Assembly (NCBI GenBank): GCA_964532995.1
Contig: CAZHJN010000008.1
Span: forward strand, 1 to 56,288
Direction of reading: 5' to 3'
DNA: 56,288 nucleotides
DNA from: DTJG01 sp964532995
GTDB taxonomy: Bacteria; Ratteibacteria; UBA8468; B48-G9; DTJG01
The position numbers and the translations under genes are program-made. The notes beneath the pieces were generated by a model, which worked only from the letters and a program-made list of their open reading frames with translations, was not told the DNA's origin and made no database searches. Below are positions 17,987 through 23,988 of the stretch, in pieces; position 1 is the stretch's first letter; each line of letters begins with the position of its first letter.

Positions 17987-18322
17987 CAAAGTGGGCAGGG
18001 GAGGATTCGGTGCCCTCGTCTCCCACAGCGACTCGGNNNNNNNNNNNNNNNNNNNNNNNNNNNNNNNNNNNNNNNNNNNNNNNNNNNNNNNNNNNNNNNN
18101 NNNNNNNNNNNNNNNNNNNNNNNNNNNNNNNNNNNNTCCATTCGAATCCTCCACCATCCCTGTTTTTTCAAAGTGGGCAGGGGAGGATTCGGTGCCCTCG
18201 TCTCCCACAGCGACTCGGGTCAGCCACCCGCATAGGTCTTCGCTTGCTCAGACCTGAACATCTTCGCTCCATTCGAATCCTCCACCATCCCTGTTTTTTC
18301 AAAGTGGGCAGGGGAGGATTCG
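17987..18322 (-). repeat. Tandem 131-bp repeats containing the 3' end of tRNA-Tyr
   Basis: Identical blocks occur at 17987-18036 and 18169-18218, and at 18137-18191 and 18268-18322; the period between the last two copies is 131 bp. Read on the minus strand, each copy carries the last 18 bases of tRNA-Tyr (CGAATCCTCCCCTGCCCA), then an A-rich spacer and GGTGGAGGATTCG, the reverse complement of the T-arm. The remainder can form hairpins such as AGGTCT/AGACCT. Copy number is unknown because the 100-N gap lies inside the array; a true gap of 49 bases plus a multiple of 131 would keep the period. GC content is well above the surroundings. Short open frames here are not credible genes. Confidence 0.85.
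18037..18136. other. Assembly gap (100 N) inside the tandem repeat
   Basis: This run of exactly 100 N is a scaffold placeholder. The sequences on each side are copies of the same 131-bp unit, so the assembler probably failed on the repeat and the real length may differ. Confidence 0.98.
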
Positions 18323-18386
18323 AACCTCCGTAGGCTAACGCCGGCAGATTTACAGTCTGCTGCCATTTCCACTCGGCCACCTACCC
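18305..18386 (-). tRNA. tRNA-Tyr (anticodon GTA)
   Basis: The minus strand gives a class II tRNA. The acceptor GGGTAGG pairs with CCTGCCC, the anticodon stem-loop CAGACTGTAAATCTG has anticodon GTA, a long variable arm follows, and the T-loop is GGTTCGAATCC. The discriminator is A and no CCA is encoded. It begins about 15 bases after the 3' end of the 6S-like RNA, suggesting cotranscription, and its last 18 bases are repeated in the downstream tandem array. Confidence 0.95.
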
Positions 18387-18401
18387 ATAATATCTGTACC
18401 C

Positions 18402-18559
18402 GTCCCGCCGTTAGCGGTGCAACTTTTGAGACCCTTACTAACAGGTGGGTGCCGCGCTGAACACCGCGACTTCCGTTTCCGGCATGTCTTGCATGTCAGA
18501 CTTGGCTCCCTTTTTTTTGGTGTTGGCTCAAAGTTTCACACTCCGCCTGCGCACGGGAC
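18402..18559 (-). ncRNA. ssrS: Probable 6S RNA
   Basis: This GC-rich element of about 158 bases can fold into a long rod. The ends GTCCCG (18554-18559) and CGGGAC (18402-18407) pair, followed by GCGG/CCGC, GTG/CAC and ACTTTGAG/CTCAAAAGT. An open central region follows, in which AACACC and GGTGTT can also pair. The 3' part (ACCT, AAGGGT, TCAA, GTTGCA, CGGCGG) lines up in order with the 3' half of E. coli 6S RNA, and the 5' part has TGAGCC at the equivalent place. A perfect -10 box lies 5 bases upstream of the first G. 6S RNA binds sigma-70 polymerase. The call is from fold and remembered consensus; another rod-like RNA is possible. Confidence 0.55.
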
Positions 18560-18564
18560 AGGCA

Positions 18565-18570
18565 ATTATA
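18565..18570 (-). promoter_or_regulatory. -10 box of the 6S RNA / tRNA-Tyr operon
   Basis: A perfect TATAAT on the minus strand places a start about 6 bases downstream, at the G that opens the terminal stem of the 6S-like RNA (18559). The -35 region is weak (TTATTG with a 16-base spacer). The same AT-rich stretch (18571-18685) must also hold the leftward-facing upstream region of the plus-strand isomerase gene, where a TATAAA at 18653-18658 is the best -10 candidate. Confidence 0.55.
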
Positions 18571-18685
18571 TATTACCAGAAAAAAGCAATAAAGTAAATA
18601 TTTAGAGATTTATCAAATTTATATTACTGTGGAAAATTCTTGCGATAAATGTTATAAATTATCCTGAATTGAACCAGGAGGATAT

Positions 18686-19486
18686 ATGAAATTTTCTTTT
18701 ATGAGTTTTTCGTGTCCCGAATGCACGCTGGTGGAAATGCTGGATTATGCAAGAAAATACGGCTATGATGGGATTGAGCCAAGGGCTCAGGCTCAACATA
18801 AACATGGGATAGAACTTGAAACAGGCGGTAGAACAAGAAAGGAAATCAAAAATATTATTGAGGATAGTGGAATTGAATGTGCATGCATTGCTACTTCTAT
18901 AAGATATTGTTTTACCGACGCACAGAAAAGAAAAGAAGCCATTGAAACCACCAGAGAATTTATAGATCTTGCAGGAGATATTGGCGCCAGCAGAATCAGG
19001 GTTTTCGGAGGAGTTCCTGATAAGGAAATTGAAATAAATCAGGCAATAGAGATAGTTGGTGAATCTCTGGCAATTGTTTCTGAATATGCAGAAAAAAACA
19101 GGATTTTTTTATGTCTTGAAACTCATGATTTTTTTTCAAGGGCTGATGTTGTGGAAAAGACAGTAAGGATTGCAGACAGTCCTTTTGTACGTATCAACTG
19201 GGATATCATGCACCCCTATACAAAGGGAATGACAATAGAGGAGGCGTTTGAATGCGTTAAGGATTTTGTTGAACACTGTCATATTCATGACGGTATTTAT
19301 GACGAAAATAGAAACCCTAAACTTGCATTGATGGGTCAGGGTGAGATACCTTACAGTGTAGCAGTAAGATTGCTGAAAGAATTGAATTATCAGGGTTATC
19401 TTTCAGGGGAATATATCAAGGCCTGGGAACCAGAAGTTGTATTGCCCCACGACATAAGTGTTTTAAGGTCATATCTTTCAGGATGA
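18686..19486 (+). CDS. Sugar phosphate isomerase/epimerase (xylose isomerase-like TIM barrel)
   Basis: The 266-residue protein fits the AP-endonuclease-2/xylose isomerase-like barrel: YDGIEPRAQ near strand 2, ECACIATSIRY, FLCLETHDFF with the metal-binding Glu, RINWDIMHPY with Asp-His, VEHCHIHDG, and SGEYIKAWEP with the last metal ligand. Such enzymes use a divalent metal for ketose/aldose isomerisation or epimerisation in the cytoplasm. An AGGAGG site precedes the ATG. It overlaps the following exporter by 4 bases. The substrate is unknown. Confidence 0.85.
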   Translation: MKFSFMSFSCPECTLVEMLDYARKYGYDGIEPRAQAQHKHGIELETGGRTRKEIKNIIEDSGIECACIATSIRYCFTDAQKRKEAIETTREFIDLAGDIGASRIRVFGGVPDKEIEINQAIEIVGESLAIVSEYAEKNRIFLCLETHDFFSRADVVEKTVRIADSPFVRINWDIMHPYTKGMTIEEAFECVKDFVEHCHIHDGIYDENRNPKLALMGQGEIPYSVAVRLLKELNYQGYLSGEYIKAWEPEVVLPHDISVLRSYLSG

Positions 19487-20114
19487 GTTTCATATCTATA
19501 GCCCTCAGTTCGTTTGCTGTTGCTCTTTCAGGAGCAATCAGTCCTGGTCCTTTGCTTGCTGTTACTGTGACAAGATCGTTGTCGTTCGGAGCAAGGGAGG
19601 GTCCGCTGCTTATCACAGGCCATTCCATTCTTGAATTTATCATGGTGATTCTTTTAGCCACCGGATTTGGGATTTATCTCAGGCAACCTGATTTTCTAAA
19701 ACTATCGGGATTATCGGCGGATTAATACTTGTTCTTTTTGGGATAAGACTTCTGATGCAGAAAGGATTTCAACTTACTGATACATCTTTGAAAAGCAAAA
19801 ATTTTTCTTCAGGACCGATAAAATCAATCTTTACAGGAATCGTAATAAGTCTTTCAAATCCATACTGGTTCATCTGGTGGATAACGGTCGGGCTTGTTTA
19901 TCTTTCAATCGCTCTCCCTGAAGGAATTTGGGGTGTTGCCGCTTTTTTTATCGGACATATATCTGCGGATTTTCTTTGGTACAGTATTGTTTCATTTTTC
20001 GTTGCAAGAGGAATAAAACCTGTTAACCATAAAGCTTTTTTGTTTCTGGTCAGGTTTTGCGGATTATTCCTTGCGGGTTTTGGGTTTTTTCTTATAATGG
20101 ATGCAGTTATTTAA
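19483..20114 (+). pseudogene. LysE/RhtB-family exporter, frameshifted
   Basis: The first frame encodes the N-terminal half (MSFISIALSSFAVALSGAISPGPLLAV, the LysE signature with SPGP) and stops at 19725. From about 19699-19702 (an AAAA run) the sequence continues in another frame as TIGIIGGLILVLFGIRLLMQ up to SLSNPYWFIWW and the end at 20114. Joined, they give a normal exporter of about 210 residues with six hydrophobic segments. Either a base is missing from the run of A (sequencing or assembly error) or the gene is freshly broken; no classic slippery heptamer is seen. Its 3' end overlaps the convergent anti-sigma gene by 8 bases. Confidence 0.75.
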
Positions 20115-21018
20115 GAATTTCAATCCTTATTCTGATGCTGGTTTCAGGAATACTGATATCCCTTATTTCTGAATAATTCTTCACCTGGAATTTTTCGTTT
20201 AGGTCGTCAATAAAATTTTTATATGAATGAGCCGGTATTTCTGCAAATACCACACGGGATATTTTTGTATCCTCCATTGTTTTTTCAGAAAGAATTCTTC
20301 CATTCGCATTGAGGATATGTCCTGTTATTTCAGTACTCTGCGGGATTGATTCTGAAGGAACAGGCACTCTTGATTCTTCCGGTTTTGAATTCTGGATTTT
20401 ATCCATTGAAACTTCTTTTTCCCGCTGTTTTCTCATTTCGGATGCAGGCGCAGAAAATATAATTCCAGCTGCTTTTTCTTCGGTCTCTTTCATTATAACA
20501 GGTCTGCTGGCTAACTGGAGGACAATCTCTGGCTCCTGTTCTTTCCTTATTGTCAGGAAATTCAGGTTATCCTGCCCGGACATCTGCTTTTTTGAAAACT
20601 CAGGGTGTACTCTAATTTCTTCTGGCTTGCTGACCTGTTCCTTTTGAACCGTTTCCTTTAGAGATGTTCTGTTTCCTTCATTCAGTGGAGAAATTGGCGG
20701 CTGTTGAGGTTGTTTGAAAAGAACAATCATCACCAATACAATAATCTGCGCGACAGCAATCCTTCCCAGTAATATAACAGGTCCTGTTTTCTGATATTTT
20801 TTTTCAATGACTTTTTGCAGCACGCTTTCAACAAAATGATCAGGTGGATGTACTTCGGGCAAACCTTTAATAATTCCCATCAATTCTTCAATCTGTTTGT
20901 ATTCAGAATAACATGCAGCACATTTTTCAAGATGCTGATGGATCTGTTTTTTCTGTTCCTCTGGGACAGACCCTTCAACACAGTCATAAATCAATGACCG
21001 TATTTTTTCACAGTTCAT
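20107..21018 (-). CDS. Anti-sigma factor with zinc-finger (zf-HC2) domain
   Basis: The 303-residue protein has the anti-sigma HxxxCxxC motif (HQHLEKCAACY) near its start, one hydrophobic segment at about residues 78-100 (GPVILLGRIAVAQIIVLVMIV), and a long low-complexity periplasmic part. It should bind the ECF sigma factor encoded directly upstream (4-base overlap) on the cytoplasmic side and release it on envelope stress. The periplasmic domain is not a family I recognise. The 3' end overlaps the convergent exporter gene. Confidence 0.82.
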   Translation of the reverse strand: MNCEKIRSLIYDCVEGSVPEEQKKQIHQHLEKCAACYSEYKQIEELMGIIKGLPEVHPPDHFVESVLQKVIEKKYQKTGPVILLGRIAVAQIIVLVMIVLFKQPQQPPISPLNEGNRTSLKETVQKEQVSKPEEIRVHPEFSKKQMSGQDNLNFLTIRKEQEPEIVLQLASRPVIMKETEEKAAGIIFSAPASEMRKQREKEVSMDKIQNSKPEESRVPVPSESIPQSTEITGHILNANGRILSEKTMEDTKISRVVFAEIPAHSYKNFIDDLNEKFQVKNYSEIRDISIPETSIRIRIEILK

Positions 21019-21590
21019 TTTTTTAAGTTCCTTAAAAGTTCTTTTAATCTGTTCCTTGCTCTTGCTATTTTTGACTTTACGGTGCCGGAAGATAAACCCG
21101 TGATTTTTTCTATTTCCTCATAGGAAAGCTGCTGGATATCCCTCAGGATGATAACCTGCTTATGGTCAAAAGGAAGTTTATCTATGGCACACTGTACTAA
21201 TTCCTGGAGCCGTTTTTTTTCATAGCTGACCGCAGGGGAATTGGAATAATCTTCCACATTAACCGTTAATTCACTGCCGTAAGCACTTTTTCTCATTCTG
21301 TACTGACGTGAAAGAACCCGGTTTTTGCAGATATTCACTGTTACTCGATAAATCCATGTTTTGAAAGAAGAAAGATGTTTAAAAGATTTTATGTTTTGAT
21401 AAACCTTTATGAATGTGTCCTGCGCACAATCAAAAGCCTCATGCGCTTCACCGGTGAACCTGAAGCAGATGTTATATACCATATTCTGATATCTTCTAAC
21501 AAGAACCTCAAATGCATACATATCATCCTCTAACTGGATCATTTTTATAAGTGTATCGTCATCAAATTGCTGCATATTATTTTCATTCAT
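21015..21590 (-). CDS. ECF-family RNA polymerase sigma factor
   Basis: The product (191 residues from the first ATG) has region 2 (YQNMVYNICFRFTGEAHEAFDCAQDTFIKVY, then FKTWIYRVTVNICKN) and region 4 (LPFDHKQVIILRDIQQLSYEEIEKITGLSSGTVKSKIARARNRLKELL), typical of RpoE/SigW-type factors. The partner anti-sigma gene follows with a 4-base overlap. The ATG at 21590 lies within a putative ECF-type -10 element, so translation may really start at the ATG at 21575 (residue 6). Confidence 0.93.
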   Translation of the reverse strand: MNENNMQQFDDDTLIKMIQLEDDMYAFEVLVRRYQNMVYNICFRFTGEAHEAFDCAQDTFIKVYQNIKSFKHLSSFKTWIYRVTVNICKNRVLSRQYRMRKSAYGSELTVNVEDYSNSPAVSYEKKRLQELVQCAIDKLPFDHKQVIILRDIQQLSYEEIEKITGLSSGTVKSKIARARNRLKELLRNLKK

Positions 21591-21618
21591 TAGACAATTC
21601 CAGAGGGAATATGGTTCC
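21590..21618 (-). promoter_or_regulatory. Putative ECF sigma autoregulatory promoter
   Basis: On the minus strand, GGAACC (21613-21618) is followed by GTCTAA (21590-21595). Taking GGAACCA as the -35, the spacer is 16 bases, close to the RpoE-type consensus of GGAACTT and TCTGA/GTC. Position just before the ECF gene fits self-activation. Match is by eye only. Confidence 0.4.
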
Positions 21619-21647
21619 TGGACATCCGGAAGGAATTGCTGTATTTT

Positions 21648-21929
21648 TCATTTCTCTTTAAAATATTCAATGAGAGGATTGCTCTGTTTTCCTTCTTTCA
21701 ATCCATCCAGGGTAATTTCCAGCGCTGCTTTAACAATGTCGGATTTTTTAATTTTTCTATTAATTCTTCTCAGAACAAACCATGCTTCGTCGAGCTCTGT
21801 GAGCAATTCTTCAGGGAAATAAAATGTGGCTTTACCTTTCTCTGTTTCTTTTTCTATCTTTGCTTTTGATTCACCAAGAAAAATATCAACACCTTTACCC
21901 TTCAGAGATGGCCTTTTTGGCATCTTCAA
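21648..21929 (-). CDS. ParA-associated small DNA-binding protein (ribbon-helix-helix-like)
   Basis: The 93-residue protein has a basic, charged N-terminus and a C-terminal half reading KATFYFPEELLTELDEAW ... KIKKSDIVKAALEITLDG. This fits a ribbon-helix-helix fold: one beta strand, then two helices. It overlaps the parA 3' end by 35 bases, so it probably replaces ParB as the DNA-binding or activating partner. Family recognition is by pattern only; the DNA target is not identifiable. Confidence 0.65.
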   Translation of the reverse strand: MKMPKRPSLKGKGVDIFLGESKAKIEKETEKGKATFYFPEELLTELDEAWFVLRRINRKIKKSDIVKAALEITLDGLKEGKQSNPLIEYFKEK

Positions 21930-22680
21930 TCACCTCCTTTGCAAGTTCTCTGTACGCTTCGGCTGCCTCAGAAGTTTTTGCATAATGAATGATTGGCATT
22001 CCCGCAAGAGAGGCATCTGCAAATTTAACAGTTCGTTTTATTACTGTTTGGAAAACCTCATCAGGAAATATTTTTTCAAGCTCTTCCACGACTTCTCTTG
22101 AATGAAGGGTTCTCGTGTTGTGCATTGTCCTGAGAATGCGTTTTCTAAGTCCAGGATTTCCTTTTTTTCTAACTTTTTCAACAATGCTTCCCAGTTGTTT
22201 GAGTCCTCGCACAGCAAGGTATTCTGTCTGTACGGGAATAATCACAGTGTCAGCGCATATCAATGCATTTGTTGTCAGCACTCCAAGACTTGGAGGACAA
22301 TCTATGAATATAAAGTCATAATTGTTTTTAATTTCATTCAGTGCGTCTTTGAGGTTTCTGTCCCAGCCTATTTCTCCGATCAGTTCGCCCTCTGCACCTG
22401 CAAGGTCAAGATTGGAAGGAACAAAATGGAGATTCTGAATACCGGTATCTTTGATAACCTCTTTGATTGGATACTGTTCGCAGTTAATTAGCGAATCATA
22501 GATTGTTTTTGAAAATGTATCAGGGTCATTACCAAGGGAGACTGTAAGACCCGCCTGTGGATCAAAATCAACAAGAAGAATTCTGTAACCCATTTCAGCC
22601 AGTGCCGATCCAAGACACAGACATGTTGTTGTCTTGCCAACTCCACCTTTTTGATTTGTGACGGAATATATCGCAGCCAT
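21895..22680 (-). CDS. parA: ParA/Soj-family partition ATPase
   Basis: The 261-residue ATPase has the deviant Walker A motif NQKGGVGKTTT at residues 8-18, LLVDFDPQAG, and FIDCPPSLG with the Walker B Asp. These proteins pattern DNA or protein cargo on the nucleoid. No parB or clear parS site is seen; the partner is the small protein that overlaps its end. The ATG lies 6 bases from a good -10 box and has no ribosome-binding site, so the mRNA may be leaderless. Confidence 0.92.
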   Translation of the reverse strand: MAAIYSVTNQKGGVGKTTTCLCLGSALAEMGYRILLVDFDPQAGLTVSLGNDPDTFSKTIYDSLINCEQYPIKEVIKDTGIQNLHFVPSNLDLAGAEGELIGEIGWDRNLKDALNEIKNNYDFIFIDCPPSLGVLTTNALICADTVIIPVQTEYLAVRGLKQLGSIVEKVRKKGNPGLRKRILRTMHNTRTLHSREVVEELEKIFPDEVFQTVIKRTVKFADASLAGMPIIHYAKTSEAAEAYRELAKEVIEDAKKAISEG

Positions 22681-22686
22681 ATAAAC

Positions 22687-22715
22687 AGTATAATGGTAAA
22701 ATGGTAAAAAATCAA
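22687..22715 (-). promoter_or_regulatory. parA promoter with direct repeat in spacer
   Basis: On the minus strand TTGATT (22710-22715), a 17-base spacer and TATACT (22687-22692) form a good sigma-70-type promoter. The spacer holds two near-identical 8-base units (plus strand GGTAAAAT/GGTAAAAA at 22695-22702 and 22703-22710), a possible operator. The predicted start coincides with the parA ATG. Confidence 0.6.
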
Positions 22716-22726
22716 GTGTTTTTAAT

Positions 22727-22754
22727 TTGACATTTCATAAGGTTAGATGATAAA
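22727..22754 (+). promoter_or_regulatory. Promoter of the Gfo/Idh - URO-D-like operon
   Basis: A perfect TTGACA (22727-22732) and GATAAA (22749-22754) are 16 bases apart. The transcript would start near 22761, leaving a leader of about 25 bases with an AAGGAGG site before the ATG at 22786. It is divergent from the parA promoter. Confidence 0.5.
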
Positions 22755-22785
22755 TTTGTTAAACTTTTTGAAAAAGGAGGAACAG

Positions 22786-23988
22786 ATGTTAAGGGTGGGA
22801 ATAATTGGATTCGGACTTCGTGTGTCAAGTATGGCAGCATCAATGAAGGTATTTGATATTCCCTATAAGATTGCAGCAGTTGCCGACCCCGCTTACAGAG
22901 ACATTGAGATTGCGGTGAAACAGAAAATACCGGAAGCAACTGTGAGAAGAAGGATTGATCCGGAATTGATGCAGGATACCAAATACTTTTCTTCTGCTGA
23001 TGAGATGCTTGATAAGGTTGAGCTTGATGGAGTAATGATAGGCACAAGATGTTATCTTCACACCGAAATGGCATGCAAGGTTGCAAAAAGGAATATTCCG
23101 TTATTTCTTGAAAAACCCGTATCTATCAATTTTGAGCAGATTAAGATGCTTGAAGAAGCATTCAGAAACGTCACAGCGCCCGTGGTCGTTTCTTTTCCTC
23201 TGAGACTTTCTTCAATGGCATTGAAGGTTAAGCAGATAATTGATTCTGGAAGGATCGGGAACATTGAGCATGTTGTTGCATGGAACGATGTTCCATACGG
23301 AGCAGTTTATTTTAATAACTGGTACAGAAATTACGATGAAGTCGGAGGTCTTTTTCTTCAGAAAGCAACCCATGATTTTGATTACATCTTTTTCCTTACA
23401 GGAAGAAAACCAGAGATGGTGGCGGCGATGAATTCCCAGAGAATATATGGAAAGAAGGATAAACCCTTTGATCTTCTTTGCAGGGATTGTGATGAAAAAA
23501 TGGATTGTATTGAAAGTCCCTTCAACCTTTTTTACAGAAGATTTAAGGGCGAGAAGGTTGACTGGAACAACTGGCAGAAATGCATGTTTTCAAAAGAGAT
23601 TAAGAATGAAGACAGCGGGAATGCTTTGATTGAACTGGATAATGGAGTACAGGTGAATTACAGCCAGAATTTTTTTGTGAGAAACCAGGCTGTTGGAAGA
23701 AGAGGCGCAAGACTTTACGGCTATAAGGGGACAATTGATTTTGACTGGTATCGGAAGACAATAATAATTTATGACCACATAACTCCAATCACCGAAACAA
23801 TCAGTTACGGTGGAGATTTACCGCATTTCGGCGGAGACAGGGAACTTGCTTATGATTTTCTTATGGCAATGAAGGAAGGTAAGCCTTCAAGGTCTCCAAT
23901 AGAAGCGGGAATAACAAGTGCGCTTACGTGTCTCTGGGCTCGTGAATCAGCGGAGAAAAAACAGTTTTTTGAGGTCAAAATGCCATGA
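22786..23988 (+). CDS. Gfo/Idh/MocA family oxidoreductase with cysteine cluster
   Basis: The 400-residue protein starts at the ATG after AAGGAGG; in-frame codons extend upstream to 22747 but would precede the Rossmann motif VGIIGFG (residues 4-10). The catalytic EKP (109-111) and the THDFDY motif (H196, D199) are intact, so it is a likely NAD(P)-dependent dehydrogenase of a sugar or polyol. It also has a cysteine-rich insertion: C232, C235, C241 and C266. Similar CxxC clusters occur in some Gfo/Idh subfamilies and may bind metal. It overlaps the next gene by 4 bases. Confidence 0.85.
   Translation: MLRVGIIGFGLRVSSMAASMKVFDIPYKIAAVADPAYRDIEIAVKQKIPEATVRRRIDPELMQDTKYFSSADEMLDKVELDGVMIGTRCYLHTEMACKVAKRNIPLFLEKPVSINFEQIKMLEEAFRNVTAPVVVSFPLRLSSMALKVKQIIDSGRIGNIEHVVAWNDVPYGAVYFNNWYRNYDEVGGLFLQKATHDFDYIFFLTGRKPEMVAAMNSQRIYGKKDKPFDLLCRDCDEKMDCIESPFNLFYRRFKGEKVDWNNWQKCMFSKEIKNEDSGNALIELDNGVQVNYSQNFFVRNQAVGRRGARLYGYKGTIDFDWYRKTIIIYDHITPITETISYGGDLPHFGGDRELAYDFLMAMKEGKPSRSPIEAGITSALTCLWARESAEKKQFFEVKMP

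Noticed and set aside
17987..18322. CRISPR array
   Set aside because: The repeated unit is 131 bp, has no alternating unique spacers, and is made from the tRNA-Tyr end; no cas gene is present.
18300..18322. Integrase attachment site at the tRNA-Tyr 3' end
   Set aside because: Duplicated tRNA ends are typical of att sites, but no integrase or mobile genes occur and the copies are short tandem units rather than ends of an island.
17942..18380. Overlapping open frames on both strands through the repeat and the N gap
   Set aside because: They are built from tRNA sequence, repeats and N codons, contradict one another, and have no ribosome-binding sites or recognisable domains.
18402..18559. Signal recognition particle RNA
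   Set aside because: The GGAAG/AGCAG domain IV signature is absent; the apical CCG-GAAA-CGG hairpin does not fit it.
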